Assembly: GCA_002894305.1 (NCBI GenBank) | Contig: PGEI01000008.1 | Span: 1-58,764, forward strand | Source: Comamonadaceae bacterium CD01 | GTDB taxonomy: Bacteria > Pseudomonadota > Gammaproteobacteria > Burkholderiales > Burkholderiaceae_C | Reading direction: 5' to 3' | Length of the DNA stretch: 58,764 bases | Shown here: positions 44,601 to 52,505 of the stretch, piece after piece | Layout: each line of letters opens with the position of its first letter | Position numbering within the stretch: position 1 is the stretch's first letter | The notes under the pieces: model-generated | Seen by the model: only the letters and a program-made list of their open reading frames with translations | The model's database searches: none | What the model was told of the DNA's origin: nothing | Made by a program: the position numbers and the translations under genes

Positions 44601-45719
44601 CGCCAGCACCGCCAGGTCCAGTCCGTCGGCCTGCAGCTCGCCGTGGGGCGACGCGGTGTTGGCCGCTGCGTAGCGCAGCTCAAGGTCGCCGCCGGGCCAG
44701 CGCAGGCCGTCGTCGGTGGTGAATTGCAGGTCGCGCGCAAACCACTGGCTCTCGGCCTCGCTCCACTGTCCGCCCACGCGCCCGCGCACGTCGCTGAGCA
44801 CCAGCGGCTCCAGGTTCGGCGCCAGCGTCACGTCGACCTGCTGCAGCGCCAGGTCGGCGCTCACGCCGCCCAGCCGGCCGCGCTGCACGTCGGCCCAGGC
44901 GCGCAGTGCGCCCTGGCCCTGCGCCAGCGTCACCGGGCCCAGGTCGGCGTAGCGTCCCAGTTGCGCCAGATCCACCTGCGGAAAATGGCCATACAGCTGG
45001 CCGCTGGTGCTGCGCCAGGCCGGGCCGTGCAGTGCAATCAAAGGGTCGCGCAGCTGGGCCTGCAGCGTAAAGCGCGCGCCCCAGCCGGGTGGCGGCGTGG
45101 CGTCCAGGCGCAGCTGGTGCTGCCAGCCGCGGTTGCGCAGCACCAGCTGCACCTCGGTCAGCGCCAGCGGCGGCGCGCCGCGCAGCGCGTCGTGCCAGGT
45201 CAGCGCGCCGCCGGTGATCACCAGCTCGGTCTGCGCCAGCAGCCAGTCCAGCGCGGCGCTGTCGTCGCCGTCCTGCGGCGCGCCCACCTTCAGGCCGGCC
45301 ATCCACAGGCTGGCGTCGGCGTGGCGCTCGACGCGCAATTGCGGGCGCTCGACGACCAGTTGCTCCAGCCCCAGGCGCAGCAGCGAGCGCGGCGACACCG
45401 TGGCCAGCACGCGCGGCAGCACCAGTGCCGCCTGGCCCTGCGCATCCAGCAGGGCCACGTCGCGTGCCTCGATTGTCGGAAACAGCCCGTGGCTGTACGC
45501 CCCCAGCGCGCCGAGCTGCACCGGCACGCCCAGTGCGCGGCTGGCGCGCTCCTGCAGCCACGGGCGAAGGTCGTCGATACGCGGCACAATCGCCGCGTGC
45601 AACACCAGCAGGCACGCCAGCAGCAATAACCACAAGCCCGCCACCATGCCCAGCAACCACCGCGCCGCACGGGCCACGAACACCAGCCGGCGTGAGGGTT
45701 GGGTAAAAAGAGCAGTCAT
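41628..45719 (-). CDS. yhdP: YhdP family protein (AsmA-like, TIGR02099 type)
   Basis: The 1363-residue envelope protein has one N-terminal transmembrane helix (about residues 15-40) and a very long repetitive beta-rich periplasmic region of the DUF3971/AsmA_2 type. Characteristic parts are VHRYLPLAVPQEARHYVRDA, GSPLSPDTHSMGGQLHMDVQ, FLKADPGLARLLGVLSLQSL and the C-terminal INPVIGLGSFLAQAFLRGPL. Relatives form bridge-like lipid-transfer proteins that carry phospholipids to the outer membrane. Full length for the family. Divergent from glnE. Confidence 0.93.
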   Translation of the reverse strand: MTALFTQPSRRLVFVARAARWLLGMVAGLWLLLLACLLVLHAAIVPRIDDLRPWLQERASRALGVPVQLGALGAYSHGLFPTIEARDVALLDAQGQAALVLPRVLATVSPRSLLRLGLEQLVVERPQLRVERHADASLWMAGLKVGAPQDGDDSAALDWLLAQTELVITGGALTWHDALRGAPPLALTEVQLVLRNRGWQHQLRLDATPPPGWGARFTLQAQLRDPLIALHGPAWRSTSGQLYGHFPQVDLAQLGRYADLGPVTLAQGQGALRAWADVQRGRLGGVSADLALQQVDVTLAPNLEPLVLSDVRGRVGGQWSEAESQWFARDLQFTTDDGLRWPGGDLELRYAAANTASPHGELQADGLDLAVLARIGRRIPLQKDMHQLLRRTAPQGVMRQLRASWHGPLDAPQQYQARGRVQDLALGASASAGTVAQPKPQQPGVRGVQLQFDLTQAGGQAQLHVDDGALALPGVFEDPVIAIDQLSAGVRWQIQGGQIEVSSDDLRFANADAQGQARLNWKTGQGGQRLPGVLDLSGSLSRANGARVHRYLPLAVPQEARHYVRDAVRQGRARQARFRVRGALANFPFAGDGPGEFHVEAQVEGVRYDYVPASLLEPDDKPWPALTQLAGTLVFDGAAMQVKNASGRFAGQTKLQAQPLQARIADLEHPVVEVDGQVRGPLADMLALVRGSHIAQLTDGALDQAQASGAAQLDLQLTLPIDRLAQSTVRGSVTLAGNEVRFVPAAPKVSAARGQVQFTEGGFTLAGVQGQALGGPVQLSGGMQTAKDGAPEVQVRASGTASAEGLRAAPELPIVAQLAQHASGSSAYTLALGVRRGQPEITVTTDLQGMALDAPAPLGKAADTRQSVRVSTQLSDAAAAGAQTPLTDLLTVDLDTLGRLQWLRALQGDDARVLAGRLDIGTGTTGPLPARGVQAHAELPAIDVDAWSALLAPPASASAGAAAATPASALGDEARQYLPTTITLQTPRLGTQARQLHDVRLSATREDLLWRSQVQARELQGSVHYQMPDDKTPQGQLVARLQRLEIAQSSSESTDAALDALLNPRQPSHLPGLDIVVEHFTLHGKRLGQLHINAHNHTADNQQREWRLTRFDLSTPEARFSSRGNWALLGSGGAGAQALRRTVLTFTLDIDDAGALLDRLGMDGVLRKGHGKIDGQIGWLGSPLSPDTHSMGGQLHMDVQTGQFLKADPGLARLLGVLSLQSLPRRLTLDFRDIFSEGFAFDFVRGDARVAQGVASTNNLQMKGVNAAVLMEGSADLVHETQNLHVVIVPEINAMTASLVATAINPVIGLGSFLAQAFLRGPLIEAATQEFRIDGSWAAPRVERVARKSGEKGPAGEGQQPQQ

Positions 45720-45845
45720 GGCAGGGATGATGGGAGGCCGGCATTATGGCCCGCAGGCTGCAGCGCAGCCGCTGGCCGGCGGGTTGTGGCCGGTGGCGCG
45801 CGCCACGGCGATTCACTGACGGTTTCGAGATAGTTTCGAGCTTCC

Positions 45846-48587
45846 ATGGTTTGTTCCCAATCCGCGGGTGATGCACCCACCCTGCCCGCCCCCTCCAGCC
45901 AAAGCCGCCTGTACCAGCGGCTGCAGCGCCGCTATGGCGCGCAGTGGCAGCTGCTGGCGCCGGGCGAGCCCACGCGCGAGCGCATGGCCGCCGCCGTCGA
46001 CGCGCTGCAGGCCGGCGGCCATGACCTGGGCGGCGCGCTGCGCATACTGCGCCAGCTGGTGCTGGCGCGGCTGATCGAGCTGGACTGCGACCAGGGCGCG
46101 CCGCTTGCGGCGGTGACCGGCGCAATGACCGCGCTGGCCGAGTTGGCGCTCGACCGCGCCTGCGCCCAGGTGCGCGCAGAACTCGACGCCCACCACGGCG
46201 CGCCGCAGGACGCGCAGGGCCAGCCGGTGGCGCTGTGGATCGTCGGCATGGGCAAGCTGGGCGCGCGCGAGCTCAACGTCTCCAGCGACATCGACCTGAT
46301 CTACGTCTACGCCAGTGATGGTGAGACCACCGGCCTGGCCAGTGGGCGCGGGCGGCTGTCCAACCACGAATACTTCGCCCGCGCGGCCCGCGCGCTGCAC
46401 GCGCTGATCGGCGAGACCACCGAGCACGGCTTCGTCTTTCGCATGGACCTGGCGCTGCGCCCGCACGGCAACAGCGGCCCGCCGGCGCTGTCGCTGGCCG
46501 CGCTGGAGGACTACCTGCAGTCGCAGGGTCGCGAGTGGGAGCGCTTTGCCTGGCTCAAGAGCCGCGTCGTCGCGCCGCGGGCAAGCGTCGCCTCCAGCGA
46601 GGTGCAGGCGCTGCGCTCTGTGGTGCTGCCCTTCGTGTTTCGCCGCTACCTGGACTACAACGTGTTCGAGGCGCTGCGCGTGCTGCACCGCCAGATCCGC
46701 GAGCACGCGATGCGCAGAAGCGCCGGGCGCCCGGGCAGCGGCAACGACGTCAAGCTCTCGCGCGGCGGCATCCGCGAGATCGAATTCACCGTGCAGCTGC
46801 TGCAGGTGGTGCGCGGCGGGCAATTCCCCGAGCTGCGCTGCCGCCCCACGCTGGAGGCGCTGCAGCGCCTGGCGCGCGCCGGCCTGATGGAGCAGGACAA
46901 GGCGCAGCAGCTGGGCGACGCCTACACCTTTTTGCGCCGCGTCGAGCACCGCATCCAGTACCTGGACGACCAGCAGACCCACGTGCTGCCCACGCGCGAC
47001 GACGACCTGGCCTGGATGGCCGCCACGCTGGGCCTGAGCAGCTGCGACTTGCTGCGCGAGCTCGACCACCATCGCGAAATCGTCGCGCAGGAGTTCGACA
47101 CCCTGCTGGGCGGGCCCGAGCCGGGCAAGTGCAGCGGCAAGGGCTGTCGCAAGAACGGCAACGGCGACAGCACGTCCGCGCCCGACTTCGACGCGCTGCT
47201 GGCCGAGCTGCCCCCCGCCGTGGCCGAGCGCGTGGCCGCTTGGCGCGGCAACCCCCGCGTGCAGCAGCTGCGCGAGCAGGCGCGCGGGCGGCTCTTGCGC
47301 ATCGTGGAGCGCACCGGCCAGTGGCTGGCACAGGGCCAGGCCAGCGAAGTGGCGGCGCTGCGCCTGATCGACTGGCTCGACACCCTGCTGCGTCGCGAAA
47401 GCTACCTGGCGCTGCTGCTGGAGCGCCCGCTGGCGCACCGCCACCTGCTGGACATCCTGGGTGCGGCGCGCTGGCCCGCGCGCTACCTGCACCAGCATCC
47501 GGGCGTGATCGACGAGCTGGCCAGCGGCGCGCTGCTGGCCGAGCGCTTCGACGCCGCCGCCTTCGAGCACGAGCTGGCGCTGCGCCTGCAGGCGCTGGCG
47601 TCCACCGGCGAGGACGACGACGAAAACCTGCTCGACCTGCTGCGCCGCGCCCACCACGCCGAGGTGTTTCGCACGCTGGCGCGCGACACCGAAGGGCGCA
47701 TCAGCGTCGAGCAGGTGGCCGACGACCTGTCGCTGCTGGCCGACAGCGTGCTGCGCGTGACCAGCCAGTGGTGCTGGAGCCGGCTGAAGAAGCGCCACCG
47801 CGAGGACGCGCAGCTGGCCGTCATCGGCTACGGCAAGCTCGGCGGCAAGGAGCTGGGCTACGGCAGCGACCTGGACATCGTCTTCGTCTTCGACGACGAC
47901 GACGAGCGCGCCCCCGAGGTCTACGCCGCCTTCGTGCGCAAGCTCATCAACTGGCTCACCGCCAAGACCGGCGAGGGCGATTTGTTCGAGATCGACACCG
48001 CGCTGCGCCCCAACGGCAGCTCCGGCCTGCTGGTCACCAGCTTTGATGCCTACGAGGACTACCAGCGCCAGCGCGGCAGCAACACCGCCTGGACCTGGGA
48101 GCACCAGGCCATGACGCGCGCGCGCTTCGTGCTCGGCAGTGATGCGTTGAATGCGCGCTTCGACGCGGTGCGCCAGGCCGTCATCACCGCGCCGCGCGAC
48201 GCGGCGCTGCTCGCCGCCGAGATCATCGCCATGCGTGATCGCCTGCACCAGGCCCACCCGGTGCCGGCCGGGCAGTTCGACGTCAAGCACAGCCACGGCG
48301 GCATGGTCGACGTGGAATTTGCGGTGCAATACCTGGTGCTGCTGCACAGCAGCGAACACCCCGCGCTGCAGGACAACAAGGGCAACATCGCGCTGCTGCA
48401 ACGCGCCGAGGCCGCCGGCCTGCTGCCCCTGGGCGTGGGCGAAGCGGCCGCCAGCGCCTACCGCAGCCTGCGCCACGTACAGCACCGCGCGCGCCTGAAC
48501 GAAGAGCCCACGCGCATGCCGCAGGAGGAGCTGGCGGGCGAGCAGGCGGCGGTGCGCGCCCTGTGGCGGGCGGTTTTTGGCGCGTAA
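45846..48587 (+). CDS. glnE: Bifunctional glutamine synthetase adenylyltransferase/adenylyl-removing enzyme
   Basis: Controls glutamine synthetase by adding or removing AMP in response to PII and glutamine. The 913-residue protein has the two nucleotidyltransferase domains: adenylyl-removase with GMGKLGARELNVSSDIDLIY and adenylyl-transferase with GYGKLGGKELGYGSDLDIVF, each with the GS/D-x-D metal motif, plus the linking helical domains with LSRGGIREIEFTVQ and HSHGGMVDVEFAVQYL. A short low-complexity insertion (GKCSGKGCRKNGNGD) lies between the halves. Full length. Confidence 0.97.
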   Translation: MVCSQSAGDAPTLPAPSSQSRLYQRLQRRYGAQWQLLAPGEPTRERMAAAVDALQAGGHDLGGALRILRQLVLARLIELDCDQGAPLAAVTGAMTALAELALDRACAQVRAELDAHHGAPQDAQGQPVALWIVGMGKLGARELNVSSDIDLIYVYASDGETTGLASGRGRLSNHEYFARAARALHALIGETTEHGFVFRMDLALRPHGNSGPPALSLAALEDYLQSQGREWERFAWLKSRVVAPRASVASSEVQALRSVVLPFVFRRYLDYNVFEALRVLHRQIREHAMRRSAGRPGSGNDVKLSRGGIREIEFTVQLLQVVRGGQFPELRCRPTLEALQRLARAGLMEQDKAQQLGDAYTFLRRVEHRIQYLDDQQTHVLPTRDDDLAWMAATLGLSSCDLLRELDHHREIVAQEFDTLLGGPEPGKCSGKGCRKNGNGDSTSAPDFDALLAELPPAVAERVAAWRGNPRVQQLREQARGRLLRIVERTGQWLAQGQASEVAALRLIDWLDTLLRRESYLALLLERPLAHRHLLDILGAARWPARYLHQHPGVIDELASGALLAERFDAAAFEHELALRLQALASTGEDDDENLLDLLRRAHHAEVFRTLARDTEGRISVEQVADDLSLLADSVLRVTSQWCWSRLKKRHREDAQLAVIGYGKLGGKELGYGSDLDIVFVFDDDDERAPEVYAAFVRKLINWLTAKTGEGDLFEIDTALRPNGSSGLLVTSFDAYEDYQRQRGSNTAWTWEHQAMTRARFVLGSDALNARFDAVRQAVITAPRDAALLAAEIIAMRDRLHQAHPVPAGQFDVKHSHGGMVDVEFAVQYLVLLHSSEHPALQDNKGNIALLQRAEAAGLLPLGVGEAAASAYRSLRHVQHRARLNEEPTRMPQEELAGEQAAVRALWRAVFGA

Positions 48588-48899
48588 ACGTAGCCGGGCT
48601 GCCCTGCATGAGATTTCTTCAGTACCCTGGGACGCGAGGGGTGGGTAAAACCCGGCGGCCATCCGCCTGCAAGCGACTGCGCGCGTTGCCATAATGGCCG
48701 TGGCCTCTCCCGCTGCGCGGGCTGCAGGCCCGCATACCCTCCATGCGTCGCAGTTGCAGGTCTGCACCGACGCCGCGCTGGGCCATCGGCATGCTTTTGC
48801 GGCACGGGCCATGGTTTCTGCCAGCGCGGTCGCCGCAACGCGCACGGCTTCATGGAACTCTATGTGCCAATCAATGCCGTTCCTTCACGGAAAGACCGT
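48588..48899 (+). other. Intergenic region with possible promoter and structured leader
   Basis: 312 bp without a credible gene. A CATAAT -10-like hexamer lies at 48690-48695, with a poor -35. Transcription from there would give a leader of nearly 200 bases with a perfect hairpin GCGGGC-TGCAG-GCCCGC at 48717-48733. I recognise no known riboswitch class in it. Confidence 0.35.
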
Positions 48900-50021
48900 A
48901 TGTCCTTTCTTGCATCTCTTGCGCCCATCGTGCGCGACACCATTGCCCCCGCCGCCGAGGCCACCGACCGCGAGGCGCGCTTTCCGCGCGCCGCGCTCGA
49001 CGCGCTGGGCGCGGCCGGCCTGCTGGGCCTGACCAGCGCCCGCGAGGTTGGCGGCATGGGCCTGGGCCTGGCCGAGGCGGCCCAGGTCGTGCAGCGCATC
49101 GCCCAGGACTGCCCGTCGACCGCCATGGTGCTGACCATGCACTACGCCGGCACCGCGCTGATCGAGAAATACGGCCAGCAGGAGCTGCGCCGCGCGATTG
49201 CCGCGGGCCGCCACGTCACCACGCTTGCCTGGTCCGAGATCGGCTCGCGCAGCCACTTCTGGGCGCCGGTGGGCACGGCGCGGCGCGAAGGCGACGCGGT
49301 GGTGCTGGACGGCTTCAAGAGCATGGTCACCTCGGCCGTCGAAGCCGACTCCTACGTCTGGTCGTCGCGCCCCACGCAGGGTGAAGGCGCGTCCAGCCTC
49401 TGGGTGGTCGACAGCCGCCTGCCGGGCCTGGCGCGCACCGCGCCGTTCGACGGCATGGGCCTGCGCGGCAACGCCTCGGCCCCGGTCAAGGCCGAGGGCG
49501 TGCGCATTGCGCCCGGCTGCCTGCTGGGCGCGGACGGCGACGGCGCCACGCTGATGAACAACGATGAGATGCCGGTGTTCGCCACGCTGATCGCCTCGTG
49601 CTCCATAGGCATGATGGACGGCGCGCTTGCGCGTGCCACCGCCCACATCAGCAAGAACCGCTTTGCCGAGAGCGGCGGCAGCATCTCCGACCTGCCCACG
49701 GTGCGCGCCTACCTGGCGCGCGCAAAAATCCGCGCCGACCAGGCCCGCGTGCTGCGCGACGACACGCTGGCCGCCATGGCCGCCGGCCGCGCCGACACCG
49801 TGTTGCGCGTGCTGCAGGTCAAGGCCAGCGCCGCCGAGGCCGCGCTGGAGGTGACCGACACCGCAATGCGCATCTGCGGCGGCGCGGCGTTCCGCAAGGA
49901 CGTCGGCATCGAGCGGCTGTTCCGCGACGCGCGGGCCGCGTCGATCATGGCGCCCACCTCGGACGTGCTCTACGACTTCATCGGCGCCGCGCTGTGCGAT
50001 GCCGCAGCGCAACAAGACTGA
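48900..50021 (+). CDS. Acyl-CoA-dehydrogenase-like flavoprotein
   Basis: The 373-residue protein of the acyl-CoA dehydrogenase fold has the N-terminal helical domain (FPRAALDALGAAGLLGLTSA), the FAD/substrate region TTLAWSEIGSRSHFWAP, GFKSMVTSAVEAD and the C-terminal helical bundle ending MRICGGAAFRKDVGIERLFR. Where classical dehydrogenases carry the catalytic Glu (YEGTxxIQ) this one reads APTSDVLYDF, without Glu, which recalls flavin monooxygenases of the DszC/SfnC group. Start at the ATG at 48900 after GGAAAG. It heads a tight three-gene unit with a PhnD-like protein and a ferritin-like fusion. The substrate is not known. Confidence 0.8.
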   Translation: MSFLASLAPIVRDTIAPAAEATDREARFPRAALDALGAAGLLGLTSAREVGGMGLGLAEAAQVVQRIAQDCPSTAMVLTMHYAGTALIEKYGQQELRRAIAAGRHVTTLAWSEIGSRSHFWAPVGTARREGDAVVLDGFKSMVTSAVEADSYVWSSRPTQGEGASSLWVVDSRLPGLARTAPFDGMGLRGNASAPVKAEGVRIAPGCLLGADGDGATLMNNDEMPVFATLIASCSIGMMDGALARATAHISKNRFAESGGSISDLPTVRAYLARAKIRADQARVLRDDTLAAMAAGRADTVLRVLQVKASAAEAALEVTDTAMRICGGAAFRKDVGIERLFRDARAASIMAPTSDVLYDFIGAALCDAAAQQD

Positions 50022-50034
50022 AAGGATTCAACCA

Positions 50035-50901
50035 ATGGCACAACCCCAACCCTTCATCCTTGGCGCCGTCGCCTACGCGCCCAAGGTCGTCACCATCTGG
50101 GAAGGCTTCAAGACCTACCTGGGCGAGCGCGGCTTTGCGATGGACTACATCCTGTACTCCAACTACGAAACCCAGGTCGAGGCGCAGTTCAAGGGCGACG
50201 TCGCCTTTGCCTGGAACTCGCCCCTGGCCTGGGTGCGCGCCGACCGAATGGCCCGCGCGCGCGGCCAGGCCGTGCAGTCGCTGGTCATGCGCGACACCGA
50301 CCAGGACTTGCAGTCGGTGCTGGTGGTCAAGGCCGACAGCCCGGTGCAGGCCCTGGCCGGCCTCAAGGGCCAGACCGTCGGCTTTGGCGCCATCGACTCG
50401 CCCCAGGCGACGTTGATCCCGCTGGACCACCTGCAGCACCAGGGGGGCCTCACGCCCGGCAAGGACTACGCCGTGCGGCGCTTCGACGTGCTGGGCGGCA
50501 AGCACGGCGACCACATTGGCGGCGAGCGCGACGCCGCCGCCGCCCTGCTGGCAGGCGAGGTGGCCGCCAGCTGGATGATTGCCGGCAACTACCACGCCTT
50601 TGCCAAGGAAGGGCTGCTGCCCGCCGGCGGCACCCGCGTGCTGGCCACCACCGGCCTGTACGACCACTGCACCATGACCGTGAGCCCGGGCGTCGATGCC
50701 GACGCCACGCGCCGCTTTGGCGAACTGCTGCTGGCCATGGACTGGAACGACGCCCAGGTGCGCCCGCTGCTCGAACTCGAAGGCCTGCGCCAATGGCGCG
50801 CGGGCCGCAGCAACGGCTTTGCGCTGCTGGAGCGCGCCGCCACCGAACAAGGTTTTTATGACGAGCACGGAAACATCATCGCCAGCGACTATCGATATTG
50901 A
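50035..50901 (+). CDS. PhnD/NMT1-like substrate-binding protein without signal peptide
   Basis: The 288-residue two-lobed binding-protein fold of the phosphate/phosphonate (PhnD) or thiamine-precursor (NMT1) type has LGAVAYAPKVVTIWEGFKTY, the NYETQVEAQFKGDVAFAWNS segment, SVLVVKADSPVQALAGLKGQ and GFGAIDSPQATLIPL. The N-terminus MAQPQPFILGAVAYA has no export signal, so it should stay in the cytoplasm, where it could act as a small-molecule sensor or as an enzyme rather than an ABC transporter partner. There are no permease or ATPase genes nearby. The ATG at 50035 follows AAAGGA. It overlaps the next gene by 44 bp. Confidence 0.8.
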   Translation: MAQPQPFILGAVAYAPKVVTIWEGFKTYLGERGFAMDYILYSNYETQVEAQFKGDVAFAWNSPLAWVRADRMARARGQAVQSLVMRDTDQDLQSVLVVKADSPVQALAGLKGQTVGFGAIDSPQATLIPLDHLQHQGGLTPGKDYAVRRFDVLGGKHGDHIGGERDAAAALLAGEVAASWMIAGNYHAFAKEGLLPAGGTRVLATTGLYDHCTMTVSPGVDADATRRFGELLLAMDWNDAQVRPLLELEGLRQWRAGRSNGFALLERAATEQGFYDEHGNIIASDYRY

Positions 50902-52150
50902 AGCGCTGGGCTTTGACGCCGGCGCCCACCTGCTGGTCAAGCACGCGCTGGCAGCCCTGCCCGTGGGCACGGCGCTGTGCGTGACCGGCTGCGCGCCCGG
51001 CTGGCAGGCGCAGCTGGCCGGCTGGTGCCGCGCCCAGGGCCATGCATTGACCTGGTTTCCTCTCTCCCTGGGAGAGGGCGGGGGTGAGGGCAGCGCGCAA
51101 GCCCCTCACCCGACCTCTCCCCAAAGGGGAGAGGAGGAAGGCCGCGCTGCGCTCATCACCCGCGGCAACGCCGACGCCGGCCGCTGGCGCGACGCCGCGC
51201 ACACCGGCCACGCCGACCCGCACGCGCCCGGCGCGGTGCAGGAGCAGGCCAGCCCCGCCTGGGGCCTGGCCGCGCGCGGCGCGCGCGTGGAGGCGGGCGC
51301 CCCCGCGTTTGTCTTTCGCTTCGACCGCAAGCAGGACATCTGGGCCGACAATGCCGCCGACCTCTACGCCCAGGCCGTCGCCGCGCAGTGGGATCCGGAC
51401 GTCGCGCTGGACTGGAGCGTGCAGCTCACCCATCCGCCCGAGGTCGAGGCCGCCATCGTCCAGGTCATGACCTACATGGTCGAGAACGAGAACGCCGCGC
51501 TGCTGGTGCCGGCGCGCTTTCTCGGCCAGATCCACCCGCACTACCGCGAGCTGCAGGCCGCGCTGGCCATACAGGTGGCCGACGAGGCGCGCCACATCGA
51601 CGTCTTCACCCGCCGCATCCGCCACGGCGGCGGCGAGCCGGCGCTGTCCACCGCCGGCGGCCAGGCTTCGCTCAAGAGCCTGCTGGACGAACCCGACTTT
51701 TCCGTCGCCGGCTTTCTGCTGTCGGTGCTGGGCGAGGGTACTTTCGTCAACCTGCTGCAGTTCCTGGCCGCGCACGCGCCCGACCCGCTGACCCGCCAGA
51801 TCTGCAAACTGGCCGCGCGCGACGAGGCGCGTCACGTCGCGCTGGGCATGTCGCACCTGCTGCACCGCCTGCAGGCGGAACCCGCGCTGCGCCAGCGCCT
51901 GGCCCAGGCCGTGGAGCAGCGCCACGACAGCCTGGCCGGCACCTCGGGGCTGAACGAGGAGGTGTTTGACGCGCTCATCCTGATCGCCGCCGGCAGCCTG
52001 GAGCCCGGCGCGGTACACCGGGGCTTCGAGCGCGTGCAGCAACTGGTGCGCGACATGGCAGACGGGCGCTTCACCCGCCTGCTGCGCCTGGGCTTTGCAC
52101 GCGACGAGGCCGAGCACCTGGCGGCGCTGCATACGCGCAATTTCATGTAG
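50858..52150 (+). CDS. TusA-like/ferritin-like fusion protein with REP insertion
   Basis: The 430-residue protein has two parts. Residues about 12-65 look like a TusA/SirA domain (VKHALAALPVGTALCVTG, APGWQAQLAGWCRAQGH) but lack the catalytic CPxP cysteine. Residues about 150-430 form a ferritin-like four-helix bundle with two metal motifs, VADEARHIDVF and AARDEARHVALG, and Glu residues in MVENENAALLVP. Between them residues 67-98 (FPLSLGEGGGEGS and onwards) are encoded by a REP-like inverted pair inserted in frame. The ATG at 50858 overlaps the PhnD-like gene. A diiron oxygenase or oxidase acting on a sulfur compound is possible (inference). The reading frame is intact. Confidence 0.78.
   Translation: MTSTETSSPATIDIEALGFDAGAHLLVKHALAALPVGTALCVTGCAPGWQAQLAGWCRAQGHALTWFPLSLGEGGGEGSAQAPHPTSPQRGEEEGRAALITRGNADAGRWRDAAHTGHADPHAPGAVQEQASPAWGLAARGARVEAGAPAFVFRFDRKQDIWADNAADLYAQAVAAQWDPDVALDWSVQLTHPPEVEAAIVQVMTYMVENENAALLVPARFLGQIHPHYRELQAALAIQVADEARHIDVFTRRIRHGGGEPALSTAGGQASLKSLLDEPDFSVAGFLLSVLGEGTFVNLLQFLAAHAPDPLTRQICKLAARDEARHVALGMSHLLHRLQAEPALRQRLAQAVEQRHDSLAGTSGLNEEVFDALILIAAGSLEPGAVHRGFERVQQLVRDMADGRFTRLLRLGFARDEAEHLAALHTRNFM
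51058..51137. repeat. REP-like inverted pair C, inside the ferritin-like gene
   Basis: Unit 1 (51058-51091): CCTCTCTCCCTGGGAGAGGG then GGGGTGAGGGC. Unit 2 (51101-51137) is inverted: GCCCCTCACCC then CCTCTCCCCAAAGGGGAGAGG. It lies wholly within coding sequence and is read through in frame. Confidence 0.85.
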
Positions 52151-52154
52151 TGTT

Positions 52155-52193
52155 TTCTCCTTCCCCCTTTGGGGGAAGGTTGGGATGGGGGCG
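52155..52193. repeat. REP-like element D
   Basis: CTCCTTCCCCC-TTT-GGGGGAAGG followed by TTGGGATGGGGGC, a single unit directly after the ferritin-like stop codon; it could serve as a terminator-like hairpin. A degraded inverted partner may follow (CGCACCCCACCCATATTTCCC, near 52222). Confidence 0.8.
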
Positions 52194-52260
52194 GCCGGCA
52201 TGTGGTGCCGAGGTGGGCTGGCGCACCCCACCCATATTTCCCAAAACCGCCCTGCGCGGC

Positions 52261-52500
52261 TCACTCCTGCCAGAACACCTGCAGCAGCTCGCCGCGCGCG
52301 CCGCGCAGCTGCCACTGCACGCTGCCTGCGCGCTGGCCGCAGCCATAGGCGGCCCACAGGTCGCGCGCCTGCTCGGGCTCGGGGCAGCGCCACAGGCTGG
52401 CGCCGGGCTGCCAGTGCGCCAGTGCCGCGGTGCGCACCGGCGGGGGCACCGCGCCATCGTCGGGCTGCAGGCGCCGGGCGCTGGCGGGCAGGCCGGCCAT
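52261..52500 (-). CDS. Small hypothetical protein
   Basis: The 79-residue frame is rich in Gln, Trp and Ala, ending RGARGELLQVFWQE. I do not recognise the family. In favour of a real gene: it directly follows the pRiA4b-like gene, whose stop codon overlaps an in-frame GTG (52509), and it has a Trp- and Gln-containing, protein-like composition. Against: short length, and high-GC DNA makes long chance frames common. Confidence 0.4.
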   Translation of the reverse strand: MAGLPASARRLQPDDGAVPPPVRTAALAHWQPGASLWRCPEPEQARDLWAAYGCGQRAGSVQWQLRGARGELLQVFWQE

Positions 52501-52505
52501 GGCGC

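Noticed and set aside
41610-45629. Long plus-strand frames opposite yhdP (over 500 and 700 codons)
   Set aside because: Arg/Ala/Gln/His-rich translations with no motifs, antisense to a clearly conserved gene; a usual artefact of high-GC coding DNA.
45813-48845. 1010-codon minus-strand frame opposite glnE
   Set aside because: Antisense to the two intact nucleotidyltransferase domains of GlnE; composition is typical of shadow frames.
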